The notes under the pieces: model-generated | Seen by the model: the letters and a program-made list of their open reading frames with translations, nothing else | The model's database searches: none | Told to the model about the DNA's origin: nothing | DNA from: Podospora comata | Lineage: Eukaryota; Ascomycota; Sordariomycetes; Sordariales; Podosporaceae | Length of the DNA: 64,000 nucleotides | Reading direction: 5' to 3' | Assembly (NCBI GenBank): GCA_017354895.1 | Contig: CP071493.1 | Location: 310,001 to 374,000, forward strand | Part shown: positions 54,387-64,000 of the stretch, piece after piece | Position numbering within the stretch: position 1 is the stretch's first letter | Layout: the number at the start of each line of letters is the position of its first letter | Translations under genes and position numbers: made by a program

Positions 54387-55694
54387 TTCGTCTGATTTTG
54401 TGGCTTTGTCGTTAGGAAACAAAAAAAGGAACGTTGTCGTAAGTAATGATGCAGAATCAAAAGAATTGTCGTTAAAAGAAAGAAAAAAGGGATCAACCCT
54501 GGTGACGTTGAAAGAAAGGAGGGAAAGGGCGAAGAAAGAAAGTAACAGCAAAGTCGAGTATCGAACTGACAACCAAAAGGGGAAAAGGACTCTGGAAAAA
54601 AGGTGGGATGAACCTCCCTTTTTAAAGAGGCACAATTGGGACGAAGCGTTTGTTCTCCTACGAGACACCATCGCGTTGGATTTGACACATCCTGGCTCGA
54701 TGTTACCTTGCACCTCAAACCTTCATGCTTAGTCCCATCTCCTGTTTGGAAAAATCTCCTAGGCTCGAGCCAGGGTGCCAATACATCGTCAACAGCGGCA
54801 GCTGGCGCGCTTCAACGAACCCGGGCGTTGGTAGGTTCCCAAAAGTGCACTGGCAGTCTGAAACCCCACGTCGATCAGTCGTCTCGAACCCTGGGATGTG
54901 CCGTCCTCGCGCTAGCTTCATCAGAAGTGTGGTTGCGGCTCTTCAGTCGCTCGAGGTTGCATTGAGCGGCAGCCATTGGGTCCCCGGTTGCCCCTGTGGG
55001 GATCGTAGCGTGCCCTTGGGGCTTGGTGCCAAGATCTTGGGAACCTGGAGAAAGTGTTTCAGCTCTCCGTCTCAGACGAAGTAACCTGTCGCTGAGAGTT
55101 GGTGGACAAAAGGAGAAAGTCGCCTACAATACCTCAACGAAGCCATTGCCGATGGCAATACAGCAAGGTTCCTCAAGCAAGAAAAATCAATGTCGAGTTT
55201 TGAGTTTGTTGTTTCCTGCTGGCTCCATCCCCTGCGTGTTTGAAGCTTTCTTTAGACCAAGGGCCAGGCGCACCAATCAGAGACGAGGAGTTGACCAGAA
55301 ATATGTCAACACAACCATTTCATCAACCGTCGTCTGGCCTGGCTTCAAGGAGGTGGGAGATAATAATAGAACCTCAGACCAGACGAAATCATGCATAGAT
55401 GATCTTCTAAGCGGCCGATCAGATGGATAAGCCCTTGGTATTATCGGATACTGTGTCGATTCAGACTGGCCTAGCCTTGAAACCAGAGACGGCGTATTGA
55501 TCTTGATCCTTGATGTTTGTCGACCATCCGCGCTGTTTACCATGGTTGCCGACTCTCCAACTTACTGCAACCCAGCTTCCGTGCCTTGGTCACATTGGCC
55601 CGGTCCAAGCAAGTGTACATGAATATCGCCGAGTTTGTTTTCGGGCTTGGCATGGACGCAATGTATCCTGCGACAAAGAGAGTCCGATGCTCAA
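54387..55694. other. Intergenic region
   Basis: Promoter of the repeat protein and spacer to the decayed HET gene. Several short open frames have no domain and no start in good context. Nothing else is seen. Confidence 0.4.
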
Positions 55695-57905
55695 TCAAGG
55701 GAGCGTAAACTTATGAAGTTGCGTGCCCTGCCCTTTCTTCAACCTTCCATCTTGAAAGGCGGGGCAGTGGTCGAAATACTCCCCATGCATTAGACCGTGG
55801 ACATATGCCTCGCCAACCAGCAAATACTCACCACTCCCATCATCTCGTGGACGTACAAGAAATGGCATATCCGCGCCGCTGATAATCACCAGCATATCCC
55901 CTGGCGTGGTGTGAGCGGGCCCATATCCCATCCATCCTCCCGGCGTGACAAACGCACGGCGTTGGTGAAAAACAATGTGAGATATCTGAACAGAAAACCG
56001 CTACATCCATTACGAAACGGCTGAGCTTGTCCACGTGGCCCTCACAATTTCCAAGAAGCTCATGGGTTTTTATTCTGGTTTCCTTTGCCCTCCAGTAGTG
56101 CAGTAATAGCGATGCCTCATCGGGATACAGAGTTTGTGGGTAGTAAACCAGTTCATGTCTCGCAAACTCATGTGCTGGACTGGTGCAGCTTCGGGATTCA
56201 TGAGGTACAACGTCTCCTATCCTTGTCCTCCAAAGAGCCTCATTGGAAGGGCAAGGTGAATTGGTAGTCCCAGGTGCCTGCCAGAAAGCTGATTAGCTGT
56301 CGTCCCATGCGTTCCTAGAGTGCTGCCATCTCGCGATGAGTAACAAATTCCCATGTCGTCACATGGTAGCCTGAGAAGCGGTTCCCTAGGCATTTTTGGA
56401 CTGTAATTGGGGTTTGAACAAGTGGCAATAGTTGAAGACTCCGTTTTGTGTTCGAAATTCGGTTTGATCGTCTGTTTTCCTGTCTTTTCCTGACTCTCAT
56501 CAACACGTGTTGTTTGTGGCTGACAACCAAAGCAGGTCCCACATGATTGAGCAACGCGAGAGAACACATTCGCGAACGCTTCAGAATCGGGTTGTCGGTT
56601 CCGGCCTGCTGGCTGTGCGCGGAAAGCGTTGTCGGTTAGCTCCACTTCATCTACCGGAAAGGCCCATACACCCAGTCGTTGACGTTGGGCGAGTTGGAAC
56701 TCATTTGAGAGACATCCAGAGGCACAGTATATTGCTGCCCGTCGGTAGGTTATGCCTACCAACGGGGGCGGAGCTGATGGAGCACGAACGAGCCGGCGAT
56801 CCAAACGTGGCAACCAACTTGGCAACGGTTGCTCATCATCCCATTCCCGCAAACCGGCACACCATGACAAAATATTGAGACTGCCGGATTGACCGAATGA
56901 ATACTGAACAAAGGTGGCGAAGACTGACTGAACATCTGCGCTGTAGTCTACCGGAATATGAAATGTCGCTTCGCGGGGTCCGAGTCCTAGTAAGCCGTAG
57001 ATCTTGTCTCTTGGATTTGACACGAGCTGTGGATTCGTTATCAGGATAGGTTCTTCCAAATCCAGGTGTCCTTTTGTTGCCTGCACTATATTCCGTAGCT
57101 GCAGGGGCCGCTCTAGCCAAAAGTTATCCATCCTTGTGTAAAAAAAGTCCAGTTTAAATCGTTGTTGGAACGCTGGATAATCGGTTTCAAAATAGCTAGA
57201 CGTAAGGTGAACCCGGAGCTGGTCGAATCCAATGCAGAAGCAGTCCCAACACATGCTCGAGTTGCCTATCATCATCAACGGGGGCTTACTAGGCAGGGTA
57301 ACCTCCTGAAGGATCCACGTTCTCCGGAACCAGGGGCAAAAAGGATGTTGGGCATGCCCATTATTACATCAAAGATTGAACGTGAGGCCAAATGAATCTT
57401 CATCTGCTGTAATGAATCCGACATGTCTTTGTAATGTTGGGCAGCCGGGATAGTTGCATCTCGAACGGCCAACTCCTGTCTCAAATCCGTGACTTGGTCG
57501 GTAGATTGGTTCCCTGTCCCAAGCCAGACTAGGACAGCTGCATGAGAGTAGATTGTTGACATGAGTGGCACCTGTGTATTCTTTTCGGCGATATTCCCCT
57601 GGTCGATGCAAATAGCATCTACCCACAGCATGAGGGGCAATCCATTGCAGAATTTGGGACGAATTATCCGCAGTGCAGCGTGGAGGGTTGCTGAGACATT
57701 GACAACATGCCTGTTGAGCCTGAGTGACGGTAACTCTCCTCCTGTTTGATCCGTGCTCGAGGTATTCACTTCTTGGTGCCAGGCGTACGACAGACAACGC
57801 GCTGAATTCCGGAGGACGGTCGAGACTTTGTGCAAACAACTCTCCAGATATACGCTCGTCGTCCGCTCCCGGGTGAAGCTTTAGCAATCTGATCTCTCGT
57901 GCTCG
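55695..57905 (-). pseudogene. Decayed HET-domain gene (HET 3)
   Basis: A third HET-family gene is recognisable in order on the minus strand. It opens with IRLLKLHPGADDE near 57895, followed by the HET core with LSYAWHQE, LWVDAICIDQ and IYSHAAVLVWLG. A PWFRRTWILQE segment, DKIYGLLGLG and the C-terminal LVGEAYVHGLMHGE follow. The parts are in different frames, with at least two breaks that splice signals do not explain, so it is most likely a pseudogene. It is adjacent to the lectin and NLR genes on its right. Compared with HET protein 2 it is a related but distinct member. Confidence 0.7.
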
Positions 57906-58192
57906 CGCGTCAAGTGGTACTGAGGAGTATAGTAGTGTTCGCAGTCGATCGGGCGGCTTTGCTGCTCAGGGGTCGTGGTGCTGGACATCATCGGTAGCGA
58001 GGTTTTTGTCAGTGCCGAGGATCTCACTACACGACTGAAACATACTGCGACACGCCGGTTTTGCTTGTGCGCTTTTGGTGTTATTCTGACAGATTAAGGA
58101 AGGGCACAACTACCATGTCAAAAATCTGTATTAAAAGTTTCTGCTGTTTTCTATCCAATACCAGCTCAGACAGACGCCATCCCATCAACCCC
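57906..58192. other. Spacer between the decayed HET gene and the lectin gene
   Basis: Upstream flank of the decayed HET gene and 3' flank of the lectin gene. No gene is seen. Confidence 0.4.
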
Positions 58193-59281
58193 TTACTTGA
58201 ACTGTAGAGTACCGTTGGCGTTTCCTATCCGCTCATCCAGATTGAGGGAGCTGCTGACCCAGCAGCCATCACCTCTGCGAAGCTCAGCAACCAGTCTCTT
58301 GCCGCAGTCTTCAAGGCGCACATTTCTCGCCGAAGAACCAAAGTTGCCGCCAGCCTGGCCGCCCTGGCTACCACCTCCAGGAAGCTTGATCACTTGACCG
58401 GGGTGGATCAAATCGGGGTTCTGGAGGCAGTTGATCTTGGCCAGCTCTTGCCAGTTGGTACCGTGACGCTGGGCAATGTCGCGGAGGGTGTCGCCGGGCT
58501 GAACAGTCACGCTGCTGGGCTTGTTGCCGCAGCTGTTGATGTTGGCGCCGCCAGAAGTCCAGCGGAAGTTGCCGTTGCTGTTCTCGATGATCTTGTTCAG
58601 GCTGATGCTGGTGGGCTGGTAGGAGCCATCAAGACGGCGGCACTCGCAGTGCAGCATGAACTCGCCGTGGGCGTCCAAGCGGATATCCTTGGCGGAACCG
58701 CTGAAGTTGCCGCCATGGCTAACACCGTGATCGCGAGGCTGGTTGCTGTGATGGTGTTGCTGCTGTTGCTGTGGCTGAGAAGCGCGTCTCCGGTCCTCCT
58801 CCTCTCTTCTGCGTCTGTCCTCCTCGTCCCTGCGCTTGCGGTCCTCGTCATCTCTCCTCCTTCTGTCGTCATCCTCCCTCCGTCTCTTCTCGTCCTCCTC
58901 TCTCTTCCTCTTCTCCTCCTCCTCGCGGCGGATCCTGTCCTCTTCCTCCTTCTTCTTCTTCTCCTTCTCTTCGTCCTTCTTGTCCTTCCAGTCCTCAACA
59001 CCGTCCTGCAGCTTGTGACCGGCAACTGCACCAGCAACAGCGCCGAGGACGGTGCTCAGCTTGCTGTGGCCGGTCTTGCCGCCAATCTTGTTTCCACCGA
59101 AACCACCGGCGATACCACCACCAACGGCGCCGAGGAAGCCACGCTCCTGTTGATCGCCATCCTGTTGGTTGCTGCCTTGGTAGTGCTGTTGGGTCTGTTG
59201 GGCAGCAGCGGCGTAGTAAGAGGCAGCTTCTCCCTGGACATTGCTGCCCTGGTTGTTGTTGTTGTTGTGGTGGTAGCTCAT
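58193..59281 (-). CDS. CVNH-LysM lectin with glycine zipper and charged helix
   Basis: 362 aa from an ATG. Residues 1-45 are Asn/Gln-rich. A glycine-zipper-like segment is at 48-88 (GAVGGGIAGGFGG and AVAGAVAG). A long Glu/Lys/Arg coiled helix is at 95-168, then a poly-Gln/His linker. The cyanovirin-N homology domain is split: its first half is at 191-245 (NFSGSAKDIRL), a LysM domain is inserted at 257-301 (VQPGDTLRDIA, LIHPGQVIKLPGG), and the second half is at 312-362 (NFGSSARNVRLEDC). A LysM inside CVNH is the known type III lectin arrangement first described in Magnaporthe. CVNH binds mannose-type glycans and LysM binds chitin-type sugars. No signal peptide is seen, so it is cytosolic or unconventionally released. 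Confidence 0.88.
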   Translation of the reverse strand: MSYHHNNNNNQGSNVQGEAASYYAAAAQQTQQHYQGSNQQDGDQQERGFLGAVGGGIAGGFGGNKIGGKTGHSKLSTVLGAVAGAVAGHKLQDGVEDWKDKKDEEKEKKKKEEEDRIRREEEEKRKREEDEKRRREDDDRRRRDDEDRKRRDEEDRRRREEEDRRRASQPQQQQQHHHSNQPRDHGVSHGGNFSGSAKDIRLDAHGEFMLHCECRRLDGSYQPTSISLNKIIENSNGNFRWTSGGANINSCGNKPSSVTVQPGDTLRDIAQRHGTNWQELAKINCLQNPDLIHPGQVIKLPGGGSQGGQAGGNFGSSARNVRLEDCGKRLVAELRRGDGCWVSSSLNLDERIGNANGTLQFK

Positions 59282-60331
59282 GGTGAAGGTTTCTGGTGAG
59301 TCTGATGGGGCGGTCTGTGTGTAGTTGATGTCTTCAGAGGGGGAAATAGGGCAAAGGCCGCAAGGCGATGAGGTTTTGTGTGGATGTTTGTTTGAGAATA
59401 TCGAGGCAAGGTTGGTCCAAGACTACAGCTTATATAGACCAACAGTTCGCAATGGGGTCATCTTGAGCGGTCGTCGGACTTTGAGGATCCTTGTGGTCCA
59501 GACCTCACCGCACTGCCGCAAGCACTGGCCACTTGCCGCCGCTCGAGTCGGACGAAACAGTCGCGGTCCCACTCCGAGGCCCACTTGGGTTCAGCTTCGC
59601 CTGGCTTTCGTCGATCCAAGTTGCCAGACCGCCGAGATCGTGGACACGCGCCACGCGTATCAAAGGCTTAGCCAAACCTTGGCTGCCGTGTTAGCCGTTC
59701 CGCCCGACGGTTACCTCCGTCCGAGTGGCGATCGGGGCCCAGGATCGTCCCCGGACGATGCGGAGCGGCGGGGTCCAACTGTGGAGTTGGGCTGTCGTCG
59801 TACGATCCCTTTTAGCTTGGTGCCTCAACACCAAGCATTTGGGTCCTGCGTGAGCATTGCTGTCGTGTTTCCGTGAGAGGCCTTCGGTTTCTCCGAGTGG
59901 CTCTGGATGAACCTAAGGTTTAAGTTGTTGACAGGTTGTAGAACACGTGCATCTGAATCAGCCACCATCCGGAAACCAGGTGGTACTGGGCAGAAAGATG
60001 CGTGTAATTTCTTGTCTTGGTGCTTTACTGATAGTAATGAAGATGGGAGAGGTCGCCTGTAAGGGCGACAACCCTCTCCAGCTACAAGAAATCAGGGGAT
60101 GGAGATGTTCAAGGTGACCGTTTTCTATCGAGCAAGGTCACTGTGAGCCCAAATAAGCAGATGAAAAAAAGGCGGTAATAGGTAATCTACAGAAAATAGC
60201 AAAATTTATAGAGTACCTATGCGCGAAAGCAGAAACTACCTAAGCAAACCAAGCCCTATGACCAATACATGCTTGGGTTTGGGTTACTAACCTAAGCTGG
60301 GCGGCAATTGCTCACCACGTTTTCTCCCACC
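59282..60331. other. Upstream region of the lectin gene
   Basis: Promoter and leader of the minus-strand lectin gene and 3' flank of the NLR relic. No supported gene. Confidence 0.4.
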
Positions 60332-62850
60332 TTATTGAAGCGGACCTGATGTTTGCAGTATCCACATGGGAAGCATCTGGTCATATACAGCTGCCTCGTT
60401 GTCAGGGTCGTCATGAAGAAATTCGCTATACTCCTTCAAAAGCTCATCCTTGACTTTCTTCGCACTGTTCAGCTGCTTTGCTGCATCATCAGGCCGCGAC
60501 AAAGCAGTCAACACCTTTGAGTACCAATATTGAGCTCGAGCCACCCCTTCAGTTGTCCAGTTGCTTCGATAGTGCCTATTGAGACAGCACTCAAACTCTT
60601 GCCTGTTCTTGGGGTCAGTATAAGGCAATATACGGTAGACCAAGGCAACCTGAGGTGTGTATCATTCACTTGCTCAGCTTCAGAATTGCGACCTTCTAGA
60701 TGCAGAAGTATTCCCACTGCGTCATGGCTCTCAAGTGTGAATTGGGCATTCTTCCCACGCACTTTAATCCTTGCCTCGAGCACCTTATGATGTTCATCAA
60801 GGGCTTCTTGCACCCTCCCAGCATTGAACAACCAACATGCCAGGTTATAACAGGAAATTAAGACTGTTGAGTCTTCCCCGCCAGCATGGGCCTCCTCCAA
60901 TTCCATTCCCTTGCGAGAAAACGCGACAGCTTTGTCTGGATGGCCTTCTGCCATCAAGACGTGGCCAAGATGGTGGTAGTACTTTGAGTACTCGAAAGGG
61001 TATTCGTCTTCGGGGCCCCATTTTTTGTAGCAGATCAATAGCTCCTCCATGATCTCCCGTGTTTTCTCAAACTGGCCGCGTCGCAGGTAGGCACAAGCAA
61101 GATCCCCTTTTGTGTTTCCCCACCGGATCTGATCCTCGGCTGTTACCTTTTTGGGAGGGATGCTGGCCAGTTCTTCTTCCCGCAGTGTGAGCAGTACTTG
61201 ACGATGTTCCAAACTTTCCCCACGTCGACTGACACCGGTGCAGTCGGCCAATATTCCAGTAACAAGATAGATGTCACTAATGAGAGCCTTACACTCTGCA
61301 CTCTCTCTAACCGAGGTTGGCTGTTTCTTAATAATCTCATCGGCTGTCTTCATAGCCAAGTCACAACCTCTGATCTGCCCCGTATGCCAAAGGAAGCACC
61401 CAATGTTGGACAGCATTTTTGGCAAACTCAATGTCGAAATCAATGGGCGGCTCAGGCCAAAGTCAGTTTCGCCGAAATGCGAGTACCGGGGGTACGTATC
61501 GGGTGAACCCGGGCCATATCTTCTTTTCGTTCTGGGCCAGGCGTGATGTTTGTGGCGGTACTGCATTCAGCATGGCAATGACTTCCACGCATACTGTGGC
61601 ACGGAGTGAAGCGTCCTCGTTTTTGGCTAGGCCGTCCAGCAAGTTCATCTGCAGAGAACGGTGAATTTCGAGTTGATGGCCACCGTCCCCTTCTTGTCTT
61701 TTGACGAGCTGTCGGAGACCTAGGTCTTGTCGTATTGAAAGATACTTCTCCTCGTCGTTCAAGAACTGAAGAGATGGTAAGCTATGTCCTGCCGAGTATC
61801 TGAGAAGTGTTTCCGGTATACCATGAGGACTGAGGCATGCCAAGATATGTAGGAAGTGACGAGACTGTTTGCTGATCTTGGACAAGGCAAGGTCGAAGAC
61901 GGTTGACAATGTCCTCTCATAATTGCGTACAGTTTCTGTGCCAGAGCTTGCCCAAATCTGTGATGTCTTCTGAAGACTTTTGAATAACTCGACCATCGAG
62001 GAACGATGAGCACTCCTGGTACCCTGCGACCGTGACAATAGCCAGTGGTAAGCCTCCGACCCAGGTAAAAATCTCATGAGCTATATCATCCTCTTCCTCG
62101 TCCTTGGTACCGCGACCCAGGATCTTGAAGTAGAGGGCAGATCCAGACTCCTCAGACAGTGGTTGTAATTCCAACTTTGGGAAGTCATTAGTAATGGGTA
62201 AAATATGTGCATGCTGGGTTGTGATCATCACGGAGCCGCCCTTAAAATTGACGGGAATGTAGGTTTCAAGGAGCCTTGCGTCCTCCAAGTTGTCGAAGAT
62301 GAGGAGCCATCTTTTGTCTAACTCCACATTGGGATCAGCATTGCCATGACGTGGAGGCAGGTACGAAGGTATGCGATAAGCTTGACTTACTTGTCCCTTC
62401 AAGCCACTCACGAGCACGCTCAATCTCCCAGGAGCCAGAGGACTCGGGACTCGGAGGGGCTGTCGAGCTGAGAAGGCGAATCTGGTGCAACCTGGTGGCA
62501 ATGGAGATAAATGAGTCTTCAAACTGCTGCGCCTCCTCTGCCTCGATCCAGAATATAGCATCGTAATGCTCGTGAAATCTCCAGTAATATGCCAGCGCCG
62601 TTTGAGTCTTGCCCTGTCCTCCCAGGCCGTGAACTACAATGTATGCAGGATTCTCACCTTGGGACGATCTTCGAGTCATGAAATAATTTTGAATCTCTTG
62701 CATTGTGTATTCGCGACCCATAAAAGAAGGATTCGGGGACCAGGTGATGTTGGTCACTAGGGAGGGCACATCATGGCTGCTTGAAGAAGTTGTTGGCCGA
62801 CCCTCTTGCGCGCCCAGCTGCAGTCAAAGGGTGGGGGCATTTAACCCATC
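60332..62850 (-). pseudogene. NB-ARC/TPR fungal NLR, probably decayed
   Basis: The minus strand carries, in order, an NB-ARC-type core and a TPR region. The P-loop is GLGGQGKTQTALAYYWRF near 62600. After an intron at 62318-62390 (GTAAGT donor, GTTAG acceptor) come LLIFDNLED (Walker B), VMITTQHA and GLPLAI. A helical winged-helix-like part follows, then tetratricopeptide-like repeats (LGDLACAYLRRGQFEKTREIM-type helices) to the stop at 60332. This is a plant-type NB-ARC NLR with TPR sensor. Its frame changes at about three further places that I could not explain by introns, so it is probably a pseudogene or an assembly with small errors. An acceptor (CTGCAG) near 62815 suggests an upstream exon that I could not place. 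Confidence 0.65.
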
Positions 62851-63129
62851 CACTGAACCTTTGGACAACACATCTCCCTAAGGACGTATCCTACTTGTCT
62901 ACCTCTATAACACCACATGCCACTTGTACCGTTCCAAAGCCCAATTCGCTTACGCGAGCCCAATCTGATGTCGGCCAAATGCCCCTTGTCCGATATTTCT
63001 CTTCCCTTGAGGAGTTGAGTTTCTTTCCATCTAATTCTTGTCCTGCGGGATGCCAACTCCACCTTCGTGCTAACGAATTCTTTCGAGACAATAACCTCTT
63101 TCACCATTCCTCACACGAACCTAGCGCCG
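62851..63129. other. Spacer between NLR relic and beta-lactamase-like gene
   Basis: A divergent-type spacer. It may contain the missing first exon of the NLR gene, but no domain is readable. Confidence 0.35.
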
Positions 63130-64000
63130 ATGGCTATTTTCTGCCATCTACCCAACACACTACGTCAATTCCCCCGTCTCTTCCGACGTACCCCGAAGAT
63201 CCCAGCCGCCCGCAAACATACGATGAAAGCAGCAACCGAGTGCTCCCGTCTGCAAGAGTTGACTCCCTCCATCCTTGAGATCCCACTTGTATCCGGGGCT
63301 GCTGGAGCTTCCGTTGGCGTTCTCGACGGTCAAACAAATCAACTGCATGTCGCTGGCTACGGGTATCGCGATGCACAGGCTGAGTTCGTTCCAAATGAGC
63401 ATACGGTTTACCACCTTGCCTCTCTCTCGAAAAGCTTCACGGCAGCCGCTATTTCTCTGTTAGTAGCCGATGGAAAATTGGCATTCGGAGACCGCATGTG
63501 TGATATCGTTCCAGGCTTCCACCATGCAAACGGCCTAATCAATTATCAAAGCACGTTGCTTGATTTCCTCTCCCATCGAACCGGCCTTGCAAGCAAGAAC
63601 GCACTGTGGCAGCAAGAGGGACCTGAGATTTTACTCGGTGAGAACGACACGCTACCAATGGCCTCCTATATGGAGGCCGCTCAACCGTTGGGGGAGCAAT
63701 GGACTTATAATAACTTCGGCTACGACATTCTAGCAAACGTCATTACCCATGCGTCAGGATAGTCCTGGGGCGAGTTCGTTACTTCTCGAATACTTCAACC
63801 GTTGAGCTTGCAAGACACAACGACGGCCGCTCACCCCCCCCCGAGGAAAATTGGGCTCGTGGATACATGCCTGGCCCGGATGGGACGCTCACGGATGTTG
63901 GAAGACCCCGAATTTTTGAAGGGACCGTCCAACAAGCAGCCAATGGGGTGAAAGAGTAGTGTCAATGATCTCTTGGTGTATTATAAGGCTGTGTTGGATG
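63130..64000 (+). pseudogene. Serine beta-lactamase-like protein, broken and cut by the window edge
   Basis: Frame from ATG 63130 (63223 is an alternative). The beta-lactamase/penicillin-binding fold signature is clear: SLSKSFTAA holds the SxxK nucleophile motif and WTYNNFGYD the YxN motif, with GASVGVLDGQ and GYGYRDA before them. In fungi such proteins are mostly hydrolases, e.g. lactamases or esterases, some linked to secondary metabolism. An in-frame TAG follows the Y-N-N motif region (63760-63762). Beyond it the family-like sequence continues and then changes frame at a long C-run near 63830. The gene is thus likely a pseudogene, or an intron is missed, and it runs off the right end of the window. 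Confidence 0.65.

Noticed and set aside
53670-54395. 241-codon frame opposite the repeat protein
   Set aside because: Shadow of the repetitive gene; the minus-strand frame has the signal peptide and start.
58394-59299. 301-codon hydrophobic frame opposite the lectin gene
   Set aside because: Leu/Val-rich shadow caused by the GA-rich coiled-coil codons on the other strand.
59325-59876. 183-codon open frame upstream of the lectin gene
   Set aside because: It lies in the lectin promoter, with no domain and no coding-like pattern.
60140-60300. Possible hairpin or small RNA near the NLR relic
   Set aside because: Short complementary words only; no convincing stem.
1-64000. CRISPR arrays, bacterial operons or attachment sites
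   Set aside because: The sequence is eukaryotic (fungal) with spliced genes; none of these were seen.
1-64000. LTR retroelements or virus-derived genes
   Set aside because: No reverse transcriptase, integrase, capsid-like frame or long terminal repeats were recognised.

Overview
The window is nuclear DNA of a filamentous ascomycete, most likely a sordariomycete and plausibly Sordariales. The reasons are: genes with 50-100 nt introns (GTAAGT/GTATGT/GTGAGT donors, CTAAC or CTGAC branch sites); one intron-containing tRNA gene; fungal-specific families (HET, fungal STAND/NLR proteins, CVNH-LysM lectin, tannase, vanillyl-alcohol oxidase, GPI-anchored small proteins); and relic genes whose stop codons look like C-to-T or G-to-A changes, as expected of repeat-induced point mutation or similar decay. 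The genus cannot be named from the sequence alone. All spliced models below were read by eye from frame continuity and splice consensus.

Layout. 0.7-11 kb: TmpA-like membrane oxidoreductase, tRNA-Glu(CTC), secreted tannase, a DUF6594-type membrane gene, and a CCCH-zinc-finger RBR ubiquitin ligase. 11-15 kb: a decayed FHA/kinase gene and a frame-broken unknown gene. 15-21.6 kb: secreted GH43, HD-domain hydratase-like protein, HET protein 1, dienelactone hydrolase. 21.8-27.7 kb: HET protein 2, a small unknown ORF and a four-exon NACHT (STAND) protein. 28-36 kb: five-exon vanillyl-alcohol oxidase, two polytopic membrane proteins around a short inverted-repeat transposon relic, an unknown protein, and a Baeyer-Villiger-type monooxygenase. 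37-41 kb: a possible small membrane-protein gene with an intron-rich leader, then a secreted multi-SnoaL-like protein. 41.9-45.3 kb: three related GPI-anchor-type proteins in tandem. 45.3-53 kb: a second copy of the same inverted-repeat element, a decayed kinase-like gene, two unknown spliced genes and a large gene-poor stretch. 53-64 kb: a secreted repeat protein, a decayed HET gene, a CVNH-LysM lectin, a decayed NB-ARC/TPR NLR, and a broken beta-lactamase-like gene cut by the window edge.

The main theme is self/non-self recognition. Three HET-domain genes, one intact NACHT protein, one decayed NB-ARC-TPR protein and a chitin/glycan-binding-type lectin lie in two clusters (about 17.9-27.7 kb and 55.7-62.9 kb). 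Intact and decayed members lie together, as is usual for fast-turnover incompatibility genes. The secreted enzymes (tannase, GH43, VAO, dienelactone hydrolase, BVMO) suggest a plant-matter degrader, but they are interspersed and do not form an obvious metabolite cluster because no backbone synthase is present. The most unusual non-gene signal is a pair of short elements (31472-31690 and 45342-45667). They share terminal inverted repeats starting CAC, 5-bp target duplications and the same internal ~21-bp degenerate tandem repeat.
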